Of a stretch of DNA of 64,000 nt, positions 54,300 through 63,025 are shown piece by piece. Source of the stretch: Bryobacteraceae bacterium (GTDB lineage Bacteria > Acidobacteriota > Terriglobia > Bryobacterales > Bryobacteraceae); contig JANWXD010000002.1 in NCBI GenBank assembly GCA_025055455.1, positions 9,808 through 73,807 of the forward strand, written 5' to 3'. Position 1 is the stretch's first letter; each line of letters begins with the position of its first letter. A program made the translations under genes and the position numbers. The notes below the pieces were generated by a model. It worked only from the letters and a program-made list of their open reading frames with translations. It did no database searches and had not been told where the DNA came from.

Positions 54300-55823
54300 A
54301 TGCCTGCGCTCTCTTCGCATATCGCCGACGAGGCGCCCCGTATCGCGCTAACCGGAGCGACAGGGTACATTGGTGGCCGCCTTGGGCCGCGGCTCCTCGA
54401 TGCGGGCTACCGGGTGCGATGCCTGGTTCGATCCCCGAAGAAGTTGGAGGCTCGCGCCTGGGCGGCAGATCCCCGCGTAGAAATCGTCGAAGCGGACTGG
54501 AGCAGTGCCGCAAGCCTCGCCAGGCACCTTGCCGGCTGCTCTGCCGCCTTTTACCTTGTGCACTCGATGCTGTCGGCGGGCAAGGATTATGCCAGCCGGG
54601 ACCGCGAGCTGGCCCTCGCTTTCGGCGCGGCGGCTCGGACGGCGGGTGTCGGCCGGATCATCTACCTGGGCGGCCTCGGTGAGATGGGACCGGATTTGAG
54701 CGAGCATTTGACATCGCGCCGGACGGTGGAGGAGGCCCTGCGCGCGAGCGGCGTCCCGGTAACCGTGCTCCGCGCGGCCATGATCATCGGCTCGGGATCC
54801 GCCTCCTTCGAAATCCTGCGCTATCTCGTCGAGCGGCTGCCCATTATGATCACCCCGAAATGGGTGAGGACGCCGTGCCAGCCGATTGCCGTCCGCAATG
54901 TCCTCCATTACTTGGTGGGATGTCTTTCCACGCCCGAAACCGCAGGCGCGACCTTCGATATCGGCGGCCCCGAGGTGCTTTGCTACCGGGACATCATCCA
55001 GATCATGGCTGAGGAGCTAGGTCTGAAGAGGCGCCTGATCATCCCGGTTCCGGTTCTGACGCCGCGGCTCAGTTCCTATTGGATCCACTTGGTGACGCCG
55101 GTCAGCCACCACATCGCCCGGCCGCTGGCGGAAGGTTTGCGAAACCCGGTTGTTTGCCGGGACCACCGGATTCGGGAGCTGATTCCCCAGGAGTTGTTAA
55201 CGGTCCGGGAGGCCATCCGCGCCGCCCTTACCAGCATCGCCTTGCGGCATGTCGAAACCAACTGGTCCATGGCCGGACCGATTCCGGGCGATCCGGACTG
55301 GGCCGGAGGGACCGTATTCCGCGACAGCCGCCAGATCGAGATCGAGGCGCCCGACTGGGCCACCTTCCGCGCCGTGTGTCGCGTGGGCGGCGGGCATGGT
55401 TGGTGCGCTGCCGACTGGCTGTGGCGCGTCCGCGGCCTCATCGACCGGGTCGCTGGCGGGCCGGGGTTGCGCCGGGGGCGGCGCGATCCCGAAGAGGTGA
55501 GCTACGGGGAGGCGCTCGACTTCTGGCGTGTGGTCGGCCTGGAGCGGAACCGGCGACTCGCCCTGCGCGCGGAGATGAAACTGCCGGGCGAGGCGATGCT
55601 GGAGTTCCGCGTCGAGGCCCGGGGTACGCACCGCTCCGTGCTTTGCCAAACCGCGCTCTTTCGGCCGCGCGGCCTTCTCGGCCTGCTGTATTGGTACGCC
55701 GTGCTGCCGTTTCATCGCGTCGTCTTCAGCGGCATGCTCGCCAGCATTCGGAGCGAGGCGTTGGCGCTGGCCTCCCGCGAGAGGGGAACCGGGACAGGAG
55801 CAGCGTCGGCGACGGCACGATGA
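54300..55823 (+). CDS. SDR-type NAD(P)-binding protein with DUF2867-like C-terminal domain
   Basis: A 507-residue two-domain protein. The N-terminal part (about 1-300) is an atypical SDR of the NmrA/NAD-epimerase kind with TGATGYIGGRL and FDIGGPEVLCYRDIIQIMA. The C-terminal part (about 320-495), with VGLERNRRLALRAEMKLPGEAMLEFRVE, matches the DUF2867 pattern of related oxidoreductases. The role of this fusion is not established. ATG 54300 or the second in-frame ATG are both weakly supported by ribosome-binding sites. It is flanked by two copies of a 50-base repeat, about 2.2 kb apart, next to a tRNA gene, so it may be an inserted cassette. Confidence 0.8.
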   Translation: MPALSSHIADEAPRIALTGATGYIGGRLGPRLLDAGYRVRCLVRSPKKLEARAWAADPRVEIVEADWSSAASLARHLAGCSAAFYLVHSMLSAGKDYASRDRELALAFGAAARTAGVGRIIYLGGLGEMGPDLSEHLTSRRTVEEALRASGVPVTVLRAAMIIGSGSASFEILRYLVERLPIMITPKWVRTPCQPIAVRNVLHYLVGCLSTPETAGATFDIGGPEVLCYRDIIQIMAEELGLKRRLIIPVPVLTPRLSSYWIHLVTPVSHHIARPLAEGLRNPVVCRDHRIRELIPQELLTVREAIRAALTSIALRHVETNWSMAGPIPGDPDWAGGTVFRDSRQIEIEAPDWATFRAVCRVGGGHGWCAADWLWRVRGLIDRVAGGPGLRRGRRDPEEVSYGEALDFWRVVGLERNRRLALRAEMKLPGEAMLEFRVEARGTHRSVLCQTALFRPRGLLGLLYWYAVLPFHRVVFSGMLASIRSEALALASRERGTGTGAASATAR

Positions 55824-56284
55824 ACCCCGACTCAGGAGGGGGTGATGTCACAATCGCCGCCCCCTGTCGAGCGCCTGGTTTTGATCGTGGTCGTGGGAGA
55901 AAGATCCCCGCCAATTCCACGACGCCTGCGTATTTATCGCTCGAGCCAATTGCTTCGGGCCGATCCATCGAGACCGGCGAGCGGCCGGGCAACGGCGCCG
56001 ACGCTTGAGTGATGCCCCGGAAGGGCCGCCCGGCGCGATACGGCGTCGGAGCGAATCAGTGGCCTCGCTCGCCCACGAGAGACGCGCGGAGGGCTTACTC
56101 GGTGTCAAGGGCTCGCAAATATTACCTCAAGGCCAGGCGGCGAGCCGTAGGCAGGCCGGCGTCCCGTGTCGGGCAGGTGATTCGGGTCAAATGTGCCGCT
56201 ACGTGCCTGCGCCCTGTGGGCACGGATCGAAATTCGCGCTGCTTGCGGGGATCGTTGCGATGACGCCTTCGCGGGGCACACGGC
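55824..56284 (+). other. 461-base intergenic region before tRNA-Pro
   Basis: No coding frame is supported on either strand. It contains copy B of the intergenic repeat (56200-56253). Short open frames here have neither ribosome-binding sites nor recognisable products; those running into the tRNA are artefacts. Confidence 0.5.
56200..56253 (+). repeat. Intergenic repeat, copy B
   Basis: The second copy of the repeat at 53983-54034, same orientation, with the shared core GGATCGAAATTCGCGC at 56224-56239 and a left hairpin GCCC-TGT-GGGC. It lies 32 bases past the 3' end of tRNA-Pro. Confidence 0.65.
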
Positions 56285-56362
56285 TGGTCGGGGCGAGTGG
56301 ATTTGAACCACCGACCTCCTGGTCCCGAACCAGGCGCTCTAGCCAGGCTGAGCCACGCCCCG
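56285..56362 (-). tRNA. tRNA-Pro(CGG)
   Basis: The minus strand folds as a normal cloverleaf: acceptor CGGGGCG/CGCCCCG, D-arm GCTC...GAGC, anticodon stem CCTGG/CCAGG with loop TTCGGGA (anticodon CGG), variable AGGTC, T-arm GGTGG-TTCAAAT-CCACT, discriminator A73 and an encoded CCA at 56285-56287. It reads codon CCG, a frequent proline codon at this GC content. Confidence 0.95.
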
Positions 56363-56395
56363 ACTCGTTCTTAGTCTAGCACGCAGCTGCGGCGC

Positions 56396-56641
56396 TCAGT
56401 AGGGCGGTCCCAGGCGAACGAATTCGAACCGCAGCGGATCCAAGCCGCGCTCCTGCAACTGCTCGATACATTCGGCGGCCGATTCCCCGATCGCCTCGAT
56501 CCGGCGCAGGGGCAGAGTCTGCGGCGTGTAGATCTCCAGCGCGATGAACTTGCCCACGAGCGCATGCCGCTCTTCGAGCGTCAGAAGCTCGGGCGCACGT
56601 CCGATCGCCTGCCGCGGGTCCACGCGCGAACTCACCGCCAT
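56396..56641 (-). CDS. Small conserved-looking protein, function unknown
   Basis: An 81-residue soluble protein from ATG 56641: MAVSSRVDPRQAIGRAPELL, then LEERHALVGKFIALEIYTPQTLPLRRIEAIGESAAECIEQLQERGLDPLRFEFVRLGPPY. The two short strands and two helices suggest a compact alpha/beta fold. It carries no membrane segment and no recognised motif. It lies 33 bases upstream of tRNA-Pro and is preceded by another minus-strand gene. The ribosome-binding site is weak. The name cannot be improved from sequence. Confidence 0.6.
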   Translation of the reverse strand: MAVSSRVDPRQAIGRAPELLTLEERHALVGKFIALEIYTPQTLPLRRIEAIGESAAECIEQLQERGLDPLRFEFVRLGPPY

Positions 56642-56682
56642 AGACCCAGGATTGTAACGCACTTGCGCGCCTCGGAGGCGAC

Positions 56683-57795
56683 TCAGAACTTTTTCAGCTC
56701 GGCCACCAGCGCCGCCAACCCTTTGCTGCGGTAGAGTTCCGTCAGCCGCTGCTCTTCGGCCGAAGGCGCCACGACGCGCGCCAGGCGCGGATCGGCCAGG
56801 CCGGCGCGTGGCGCCACCCACACCGAGCCGTCGGCAAACTCTACCTGGTGCACGAACGCCGTCATCGCTGCGATGGCCAGTGGCCGTCCGGGACCGCCCG
56901 CAAACTTCAGCGATACGGGCTCGTAAGTCTTCGCCACGCCGCCCGGCGGCAGCTTCAAGCCGGAAGCGGGAAGCGAGCCGGCGAAGAACTCCCGCCCATC
57001 ACGGTCGCGCACGATCCAGCCCAGTTCCAGATAGCGCACCTCGCGATTGGAGACGTTGCGCACCTCCAACCGCGGGGCGCGTGCCTCGCTGCCGGCCACG
57101 TCCGCCGCTCCCGACACCGGATCCACCGGCGCGCCCGGCATCCGCACGAACGCGAACTGAAGCTCCCGGCCGCCGAAGGCTGTGGCCGGCATGCCGCGGA
57201 CGACCTGCACGTCCAGCCGCGGGCGCTCCGCCTGCCGGGCCAGGCTCTCGAGCATGGCCCGCCGCAGACCCTCTTCGCCTTCCGTTTCGAGAATCTTCTT
57301 GAAGTGAGCCCGGTCCCGCTGCGCCTCCAGCTCCCAGGCCAGCATGGCGCGCCGCGATCCGAGCCGGTCCGGGCCGTAAAAGCTGAGATCTTCGAACAGC
57401 ACCCCGTCGAGGCTGACCTCGACCAAGGGCCCCAAGGGCATCCGCGGGCGCAGCAGACGTAGATCAATTCTTATCGGAAATGTTTCTCCCGGGGCGACAT
57501 TGAGGCTGGGCGCTGCCACCGACGCTTTGCCGCCCGGGGAAACCTCCTGCGCCACCACGCGCAGCACCACCCCGCGAATGTGCCGGGACGCGGTGTTGCG
57601 CAGCAGCAGGGACGTCTTCAAGTCGAGAACCAGGGCGTTGCCGCGCGCGCTGGCCCGGGACTCGCCCCAGTCGGCCGCCACCACCGCCACGGGCGAATCC
57701 TTGGGCAGGTCGATCTTCAACCGGGTCTGCGGCCACTCGCTTTGCGCCAGAGCCGCTGCCCAGCAAACCATCGCCGCTGCGAGCTTACTGCGCAT
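56683..57795 (-). CDS. Secreted protein of unknown function
   Basis: A 370-residue exported protein with a signal peptide (SKLAAAMVCWAAALAQS). The mature part has two regions of beta-sandwich-like strands (VVLRVVAQEVSPGGKASVAAPSLNVAPGETFPIRIDL near 80-110; APRLEVRNVSNREVRYLELGWIVRDRDGREFFAG near 240-275) joined by a helical, charged middle (about 150-190). The pattern of ligand-like residues is absent, so it is probably structural or binding rather than enzymatic. It overlaps the end of the anti-sigma factor gene by 11 bases and could be part of the sigma-regulated unit. Confidence 0.7.
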   Translation of the reverse strand: MRSKLAAAMVCWAAALAQSEWPQTRLKIDLPKDSPVAVVAADWGESRASARGNALVLDLKTSLLLRNTASRHIRGVVLRVVAQEVSPGGKASVAAPSLNVAPGETFPIRIDLRLLRPRMPLGPLVEVSLDGVLFEDLSFYGPDRLGSRRAMLAWELEAQRDRAHFKKILETEGEEGLRRAMLESLARQAERPRLDVQVVRGMPATAFGGRELQFAFVRMPGAPVDPVSGAADVAGSEARAPRLEVRNVSNREVRYLELGWIVRDRDGREFFAGSLPASGLKLPPGGVAKTYEPVSLKFAGGPGRPLAIAAMTAFVHQVEFADGSVWVAPRAGLADPRLARVVAPSAEEQRLTELYRSKGLAALVAELKKF

Positions 57796-58345
57796 AGACG
57801 AAATTCACCGTGACGTAGCCCGTGTCCGCGTCCACGTAGCGCGCCCGCAGCGCGCCTTGCGCGTTCACGGCGTAGCTGACGTCTTCTCCGGCCGGGTGCT
57901 GCAACTTCAGCATGGAGTGCCCTTGCCGCAAGGCGATGCCGTCGGGGGCCGCTTCCAACACGACGACATCGGCCCGCAGCCTGGGCTCCAGGCGGGGACG
58001 CTGCAACAGCCAACCGGCCAGCAGGACGGCCGCCACAGGAATCGCCGTGGCCGCCGTGCGCCAGGGCCACGGCCGCGCTGCGGCCGGTTCCGGGCCAACG
58101 CAGGCGCCCGCCGCCAGTCCCACGTGGATGTTGGCCCGCATCTCCGCCGCCAGCCGGTCCCAATCCAAACCCGCGGGCAGCTGCCGGCCCATTTCGCGAA
58201 GCGCGCGGCGCGCGCGTTGAAACTCCTCCACCTCCCGGCGGCATGAAGGACAACGCCGTAGGTGGCGTCCGAGACGCATCCGCGCCAGCCGGCCCAGTTC
58301 GCCTCCCGCGTACAGCGCCAAGGTTGCCGCCTCGGGATGCCTCAT
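57785..58345 (-). CDS. Anti-sigma factor with zinc-finger domain (second pair)
   Basis: A 186-residue membrane protein. The N-terminal HLRRCPSCRREV carries the HxxxCxxC-type zinc-binding motif; a Pro/Ala-rich linker leads to one helix (TAATAIPVAAVLLAGWLLQ), then a periplasmic domain of about 70 residues with VVVLEAAPDGIALRQGHSMLKLQHP. Its ATG overlaps the sigma factor stop by four bases (ATGA), typical of sigma/anti-sigma pairs. It should bind the ECF factor encoded directly upstream. Confidence 0.85.
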   Translation of the reverse strand: MRHPEAATLALYAGGELGRLARMRLGRHLRRCPSCRREVEEFQRARRALREMGRQLPAGLDWDRLAAEMRANIHVGLAAGACVGPEPAAARPWPWRTAATAIPVAAVLLAGWLLQRPRLEPRLRADVVVLEAAPDGIALRQGHSMLKLQHPAGEDVSYAVNAQGALRARYVDADTGYVTVNFVYAQ

Positions 58346-58914
58346 GGCTGGCGCCCCTCCATGTACCGCCGTAATTTGACGCGTGCGTTCGCAATGTGCG
58401 AACGCACGGTGGCTTTCGAGCAGCCCAGCCGCCGGGCGACCTCCCCAGGCGGCAGATCCTCGACATCGCGGAGCACGAGCGCCAGCCGTTCGCGTTCGGT
58501 CAGGACTTGCAGTCCTTCCTCGAGCCAGGCGCGCCGTTCCCGCCGCAGCAGGATCTGTTCCGGAGTTTCCGAGGTCGAGCCGGCCGGCCGCTCCGCCACC
58601 GCCTCCAGCTCCGCGAATTGGATGCGGCCGTGCCGGCGCAGAAAGTCGATGGCCGTGTTGGTGGCGATCCGCGACAGCCAGTGAGCCGATTTTTCGGGAT
58701 CCCGGAGTTGCTCTTCGCGCTGGAGCGCCTTGATGAACACCTCCTGCGTCAGATCTTGAGCGTCGTCGACGTGGCCCACGATGCGGTAAACGAGCAGGAA
58801 GATCCGCCGCAGGTGCGTGGCGATGAAGCGGTTCTTGCGTTCGACGGCTTCCTGGACGTCCGGCTCGACAGCCCCGTTCATGGCCCACCACACGTCTGCC
58901 GCCGCCATCGCCAT
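58342..58914 (-). CDS. ECF-type RNA polymerase sigma factor (second pair)
   Basis: A 190-residue ECF sigma factor. Region 2: FIATHLRRIFLLVYRIVGHVDDAQDLTQEVFIKAL and WLSRIATNTAIDFLRRHGR; region 4: LTERERLALVLRDVEDLPPGEVARRLGCSKATVRSHIANARVKLRRYM. Candidate starts are ATG 58914, 58908 and 58881; the last gives MNGAVEPDVQEAVERK. It is coupled to the anti-sigma gene by a four-base overlap. It diverges from the thiolase gene, whose start is 109 bases away. Confidence 0.9.
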   Translation of the reverse strand: MAMAAADVWWAMNGAVEPDVQEAVERKNRFIATHLRRIFLLVYRIVGHVDDAQDLTQEVFIKALQREEQLRDPEKSAHWLSRIATNTAIDFLRRHGRIQFAELEAVAERPAGSTSETPEQILLRRERRAWLEEGLQVLTERERLALVLRDVEDLPPGEVARRLGCSKATVRSHIANARVKLRRYMEGRQP

Positions 58915-59022
58915 ACGCTTATGAGGATTGACGGAAACACCCCGCGAAACGTGCAAGCGCCGGCGGCTGGTTCGGCTCCCTTCGACATGCGCCGCGTCGG
59001 ACGAGGCGCTATTTTTGAGTAT

Positions 59023-60183
59023 ATGAGACCGGTGGCGGTGGTGGGCGTCGGGAAGACGTCCTTCGGGGCCTTTCCGGACCGGGACCTCCGCAGCCTGGCG
59101 GTGGAGGCCTCCCAGAAATGCTTGGACGATGCGCATGTCCGCCCCGACCAAGTCCAGGCCTTCTACCTGGGGAATTTCGCCGGCCCCGCCTTTGTCGGCC
59201 AGAATCACCTAGCCCCTTACGTCGCCGCGTCCATGGGCGTTGTGGACGTGCCGGCCACGCGCTTTGAGGCGGCCTGCGCTTCGAGCGGGTCCGCCTTCTT
59301 TCACGCTTGGTCCGCAGTAGCTGCCGGTCTTTACGACCTTGTGCTGGTGGTTGGCGTTGAAAAAATGACGAATCAACCCACGCCCAAGGTGGCCGAGATC
59401 CTCGCCTCCGCGGGCGATCTTGAGGGCGAAATCAAGGCGGGCGCCACCTTTCCGGCCCTCTTCGCCATGATCGCGCGGCGGCACATGCACCAATACGGCA
59501 CGACGCGGGAGCAGCTGGCGGCGGTGGCCGTGAAAAACCACGCCAACGGCGCGAAAAACCCGTACGCCCACATGCGCAAGGTCATCACCGTGGAGCAAGC
59601 CTTGGCGGGCAAGCCGGTAGCCGATCCGCTGACGGTGTACGACTGCTCGCTGATCAGCGACGGTGCGGCGGCCGTGCTGTTGGCGCCGCTCGAGCGGGCG
59701 TCGGAATTCACGGACCGGCCCGTGCGCGTGCTGGCCTGCGCCCAGAGCGGCGACCATCTGGCGCTCCAAGAGAAGGAGGACATCACCACGTTTCCCGCCG
59801 TGCGCCGGGCGGCGGAGAAAGCCTACCGTATGGCGGGTGTCACGGCCGCCGACATCGAGTTCGCCGAGGTGCACGACTGCTTCACGATCGCCGAAATCAT
59901 CGCCATCGAGGATCTGGGCTTTGTGCACAAAGGCGAGGGCGGCCCGTATACGGCGGAGGGACGCACCTGTCCGGCGGGAGAAAAGCCCGTGAACACGAGC
60001 GGCGGTCTGAAGTCCAAAGGGCATCCGGTGGGGGCGACCGGCGTGGCCCAGATCTGCGATGTAGCGCTCCAGATCCGCGGCCAGGCGGGCGAACTTCAGC
60101 TCCGCCGGCATTCCCTCGGGTTGGCGCAGAACCTGGGCGGGTCGGGCGCCACCGGCGTCGTCACGATCCTGGGGGCGCCATGA
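59023..60183 (+). CDS. Thiolase-family acetyl-CoA acyltransferase
   Basis: A 386-residue thiolase fold protein. It has the N-terminal Cys nucleophile region FEAACASSGSAFFHA, the His motif EVHDCFTIAE and the GGLKSKGHPVGATGVAQICDV signature. These match the SCP2/archaeal-type thiolase branch that usually pairs with a small DUF35 OB-fold protein, which here follows directly (60180). Such pairs act in acyl-CoA chain elongation or cleavage. ATG 59023 has no clear ribosome-binding site; a TATTTT lies just upstream and may give a leaderless message. The stop overlaps the OB-fold gene by four bases. Confidence 0.9.
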   Translation: MRPVAVVGVGKTSFGAFPDRDLRSLAVEASQKCLDDAHVRPDQVQAFYLGNFAGPAFVGQNHLAPYVAASMGVVDVPATRFEAACASSGSAFFHAWSAVAAGLYDLVLVVGVEKMTNQPTPKVAEILASAGDLEGEIKAGATFPALFAMIARRHMHQYGTTREQLAAVAVKNHANGAKNPYAHMRKVITVEQALAGKPVADPLTVYDCSLISDGAAAVLLAPLERASEFTDRPVRVLACAQSGDHLALQEKEDITTFPAVRRAAEKAYRMAGVTAADIEFAEVHDCFTIAEIIAIEDLGFVHKGEGGPYTAEGRTCPAGEKPVNTSGGLKSKGHPVGATGVAQICDVALQIRGQAGELQLRRHSLGLAQNLGGSGATGVVTILGAP

Positions 60184-60410
60184 TGGCGCAGGAAGAAGGT
60201 CCCGGGCCCGGCGTCGTTTACACCGAGACGGTCGTGCACGCGGCGCCGGAGGCCTATGTGAACGAGGCGCCCTATCAAATCGCGATCCTCACTCTGGATC
60301 GCGGAGGCCGCATCACGGCCCGCATCGAAGGCGAGCGGGTCTCGATCGGCGACCGCGTGGCCTTCAAGGAATTTCGCAACGGCATTCCCGTCTACACGAA
60401 AAGCCCATGA
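60180..60410 (+). CDS. OB-fold protein resembling the DUF35 C-terminal domain
   Basis: A 76-residue protein with an OB-like strand pattern: AYVNEAPYQIAILTLDRGGRITARIEG near the centre and VSIGDRVAFKEFRNGIPVYTKSP at the end. It matches the OB domain of DUF35 proteins, but the N-terminal zinc ribbon with paired CxxC is missing. DUF35 proteins form complexes with thiolases and HMG-CoA synthases. The gene overlaps the thiolase stop by four bases (ATGA) and the aminotransferase start by four. The start could be the second Met. Confidence 0.75.
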   Translation: MMAQEEGPGPGVVYTETVVHAAPEAYVNEAPYQIAILTLDRGGRITARIEGERVSIGDRVAFKEFRNGIPVYTKSP

Positions 60411-61567
60411 AACTTGCAGAGCGCATGAGCCGGATCGGCGTCGAGACCGCCTTTGAAGTGTTGGTTCGCGCCCGGGAGCTGGAGCGTCAGGGACGCCGCA
60501 TCATCCACCTGGAAATCGGCGAGCCGGATTTTCCCACGCCGCGCCACATCATCGAGGCCGCCAAGCGCGCTCTGGACGAGGGGTGGACGCACTACGGCCC
60601 CACTCAGGGTTATCCCGAACTCCGCGAAGCGGTCGCCGCCTACATCTGCCGGACTCGCGGGGTCCGCGTCGGGCCCGAACACGTCTCCATCGTTCCCGGC
60701 GGCAAGCCGATCATCTTCTTCGCGATGCTGGCTTTGCTGGAGCCCGGCGACGAGGTCATCTACCCCAATCCCGGCTTCCCCATCTACGAGTCCATGATCC
60801 GGTTTCTCGGCGCACGGCCTGTGCCGATTCCTCTCGAGGAATGCCGCGGCTTTTCCTTCGATCTGAACCGCTTTCACGACAGCCTGAGCGACCGGACACG
60901 CCTGGTCATCCTGAATTCGCCGCACAACCCCACCGGAGGCGTGATGCCGCCGGAGGATCTCCGCGAGATCGCGGACATGGTCCGCGACCGCGACCTCATG
61001 ATTCTGTCCGACGAAATCTACTCGCGGATCTGCTACGACGGGATCCCGGCCTCGATCGCGTCCTTCCCCGGGATGCTGGAGAAGACCATCATCCTGGACG
61101 GTTTCTCGAAGACCTACGCCATGACCGGCTGGCGCATCGGCTTCGGCGTCATGCCGACGTGGCTGGTCGAAGCGGTCAACAAGCTGATGGTCAACTCCAA
61201 CTCTTGCACCGCCAGCTTCACCCAGCGGGCGGGCATCGCCGCGCTCACCGGGCCGCAGGACGACGTGGAGCGCATGGTGGCGGAGTTCCGACGCCGTCGT
61301 GACGCCTTTTGCGATGGCTTGGACCGCTTGCCCGGCTTCCGTTGCCGACGGCCGGGCGGCGCTTTCTACGCCTTCGCCAACGTGCAGGGCACAGGGCTGA
61401 CTTCCAAGGAACTGGCCGACGCGCTGCTGGTGGAGGCGGGAGTGGCGTGCCTGAACGGCGCCTCGTTCGGCGTTTACGGGGAAGGCTACATCCGTTTCAG
61501 TTACGCCGCCGCTTACGCGGACCTCATGGAGGCGATCGAGCGCATCCGCCGGTTCCTCGCCCGCTAG
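60407..61567 (+). CDS. Class I/II PLP-dependent aminotransferase
   Basis: A 386-residue aspartate-aminotransferase-fold enzyme. PLP and substrate motifs: NSPHNPTGG (Asn), SDEIYSRICYDG (Asp-x2-Tyr), the PLP lysine in DGFSKTYAMTGWRIG and the C-terminal Arg in IRFSYA. The opening MKLAERMSRIGVETAFEVLVRARELE is common in aspartate/aromatic aminotransferase relatives. The substrate is uncertain. It is coupled by a four-base overlap to the OB-fold gene, so thiolase, OB protein and aminotransferase form one operon. Confidence 0.93.
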   Translation: MKLAERMSRIGVETAFEVLVRARELERQGRRIIHLEIGEPDFPTPRHIIEAAKRALDEGWTHYGPTQGYPELREAVAAYICRTRGVRVGPEHVSIVPGGKPIIFFAMLALLEPGDEVIYPNPGFPIYESMIRFLGARPVPIPLEECRGFSFDLNRFHDSLSDRTRLVILNSPHNPTGGVMPPEDLREIADMVRDRDLMILSDEIYSRICYDGIPASIASFPGMLEKTIILDGFSKTYAMTGWRIGFGVMPTWLVEAVNKLMVNSNSCTASFTQRAGIAALTGPQDDVERMVAEFRRRRDAFCDGLDRLPGFRCRRPGGAFYAFANVQGTGLTSKELADALLVEAGVACLNGASFGVYGEGYIRFSYAAAYADLMEAIERIRRFLAR

Positions 61568-61676
61568 AGCGCCCAGGATTTGCCTCTTGCTTGATTTTGC
61601 CGACCGCTGGGCGGCTCCACAGGAGGGGTCCTGCGGCCCCAGCGCGGGTTATGCTAAAGGGGATCGGGAGGCCCCT

Positions 61677-63000
61677 ATGGTAAAACGCAGAACCTTTCTG
61701 GCGGCGGCCGCGGCCTCGGCCGGCGCAGCCGCGTCTTCATCCCGGCTGGCGATCGACGGCGGCGCTCCGGTTCGGGAGACGCCGCTTCGGGCGGGTTACT
61801 TCGGCCCGCAGTACTACGACGACAAGGAGGAAGAGCAGCTCCGCGAGGTGCTCAAGACGGGCCGCGCATTTCGCTGGTACGGTCCAGGCAACGAACCCCC
61901 GAAAAAGGTGCTGACGTTCGAAAAAGAGTTCGCCGCGCGGATGCAGACCCGCTACGCGCTGGCGGTGACCTCCGGGACGGCGGCGCTCCAGTGCGCTGCT
62001 GGCGCTTGGGATCGGCCCCGGCGACGAAGTGATTCTGCCGGCCTGGACTTGGCATTCGTGCTTCAACACGGTGGTTCTTGCGGGCGCTTTGCCGGTGTGC
62101 GCGGAGATCGACGAGTCGTTCAACCTGGATCCGAACGACATCGAACGGCACATCACGCCGCGCACCAAGGTGATCATGGCGGTGCACCTTCAGGGGAATC
62201 CCTGCGACATGGACCGGATCCTGGCCATCGCGCGGAAGCACAACCTAAGAGTGCTCGAAGACTGCGCCCAAGCCGTGGGCGCCAGCTACAAGGGTCGTCC
62301 GGTGGGCTCGATGGGCGACATCGGCATCTACAGCTTGCAATTGAACAAGACCATCACGGCGGGGGAAGGGGGCGCGGTCGTGACCAACGATCCCGTGCTG
62401 TTCGAGCGCGCCTCGCGCTTCCACGACCTCGGCGGCCTGCGGCCGCCGCATCGGGAGTTCGTCGGCGAAGAGCGCTTGAGCTGGTTCATCGGCACCAACT
62501 TCCGCATGAGCGAATTCACGGGCGGGGTGCTGCTGGCGCAAGTGCGCAAGTTGGATGCAATCGTCAACGCCGTGCGGGCCAACGCCCAGCGCGTCTACGA
62601 CGGCATCCGCGACTTGCCCGGCCTGCGCTTGCGCCACCGGCCCGACCCCGACGGCGACATGGGCGCCTTCGTCTTCCTCGGATTTGCGAGCAAGGCGCAG
62701 CGGGATCGGTTCGTGGCCGCCATGAAAGCCGAGAACGTGCCGGCCTCGCCGCCGAGCGGCTCCGTGATCCTGCCGGTTCAGCCCCACATCGAGAAAAAGA
62801 TCACGGTGCATCCGGCCTGGCCTTCGTTCACCTCCGAGCGGGGCCGGGCGATCCAGTACGGCGCCGCTTCTTGCCCGCGAACCATTGACATCCTGAACCG
62901 GTTCGCTGGCGTGGCGCTCGATCCCAAGTTCACCAAGAAGGACACGGACGACATCGTCGCCGCGATTCGGAAGGTCTATCCGGAAGTGATCAAGGCGTAA
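61677..63000 (+). pseudogene. DegT/DnrJ-type aminotransferase with Tat-like signal, frameshifted
   Basis: Two frames join into one DegT/EryC1/StrS PLP protein of about 441 codons. The first (from ATG 61677) has a twin-arginine-type start (VKRRTFLAAAAAS) and reaches the TSGTAALQCA motif; at about 61992-61998 the frame shifts, and the second frame gives LLALGIGPGDEVILPAWTWHSCFN and continues to 63000. Two bases of a GCGCGC-like run seem lost. The PLP lysine is in LQLNKTITAGEGG, and the C-terminal domain is complete. Whether it is real or a sequencing slip is not decidable here. An exported PLP enzyme is itself unusual. Confidence 0.75.
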
Positions 63001-63025
63001 GGCAGAGGCACGGAGGGGCCGGCGG

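Noticed and set aside
56105-56311. Open frame beginning inside tRNA-Pro
   Set aside because: It starts in the T-arm of the tRNA on the same strand; such frames are annotation artefacts.
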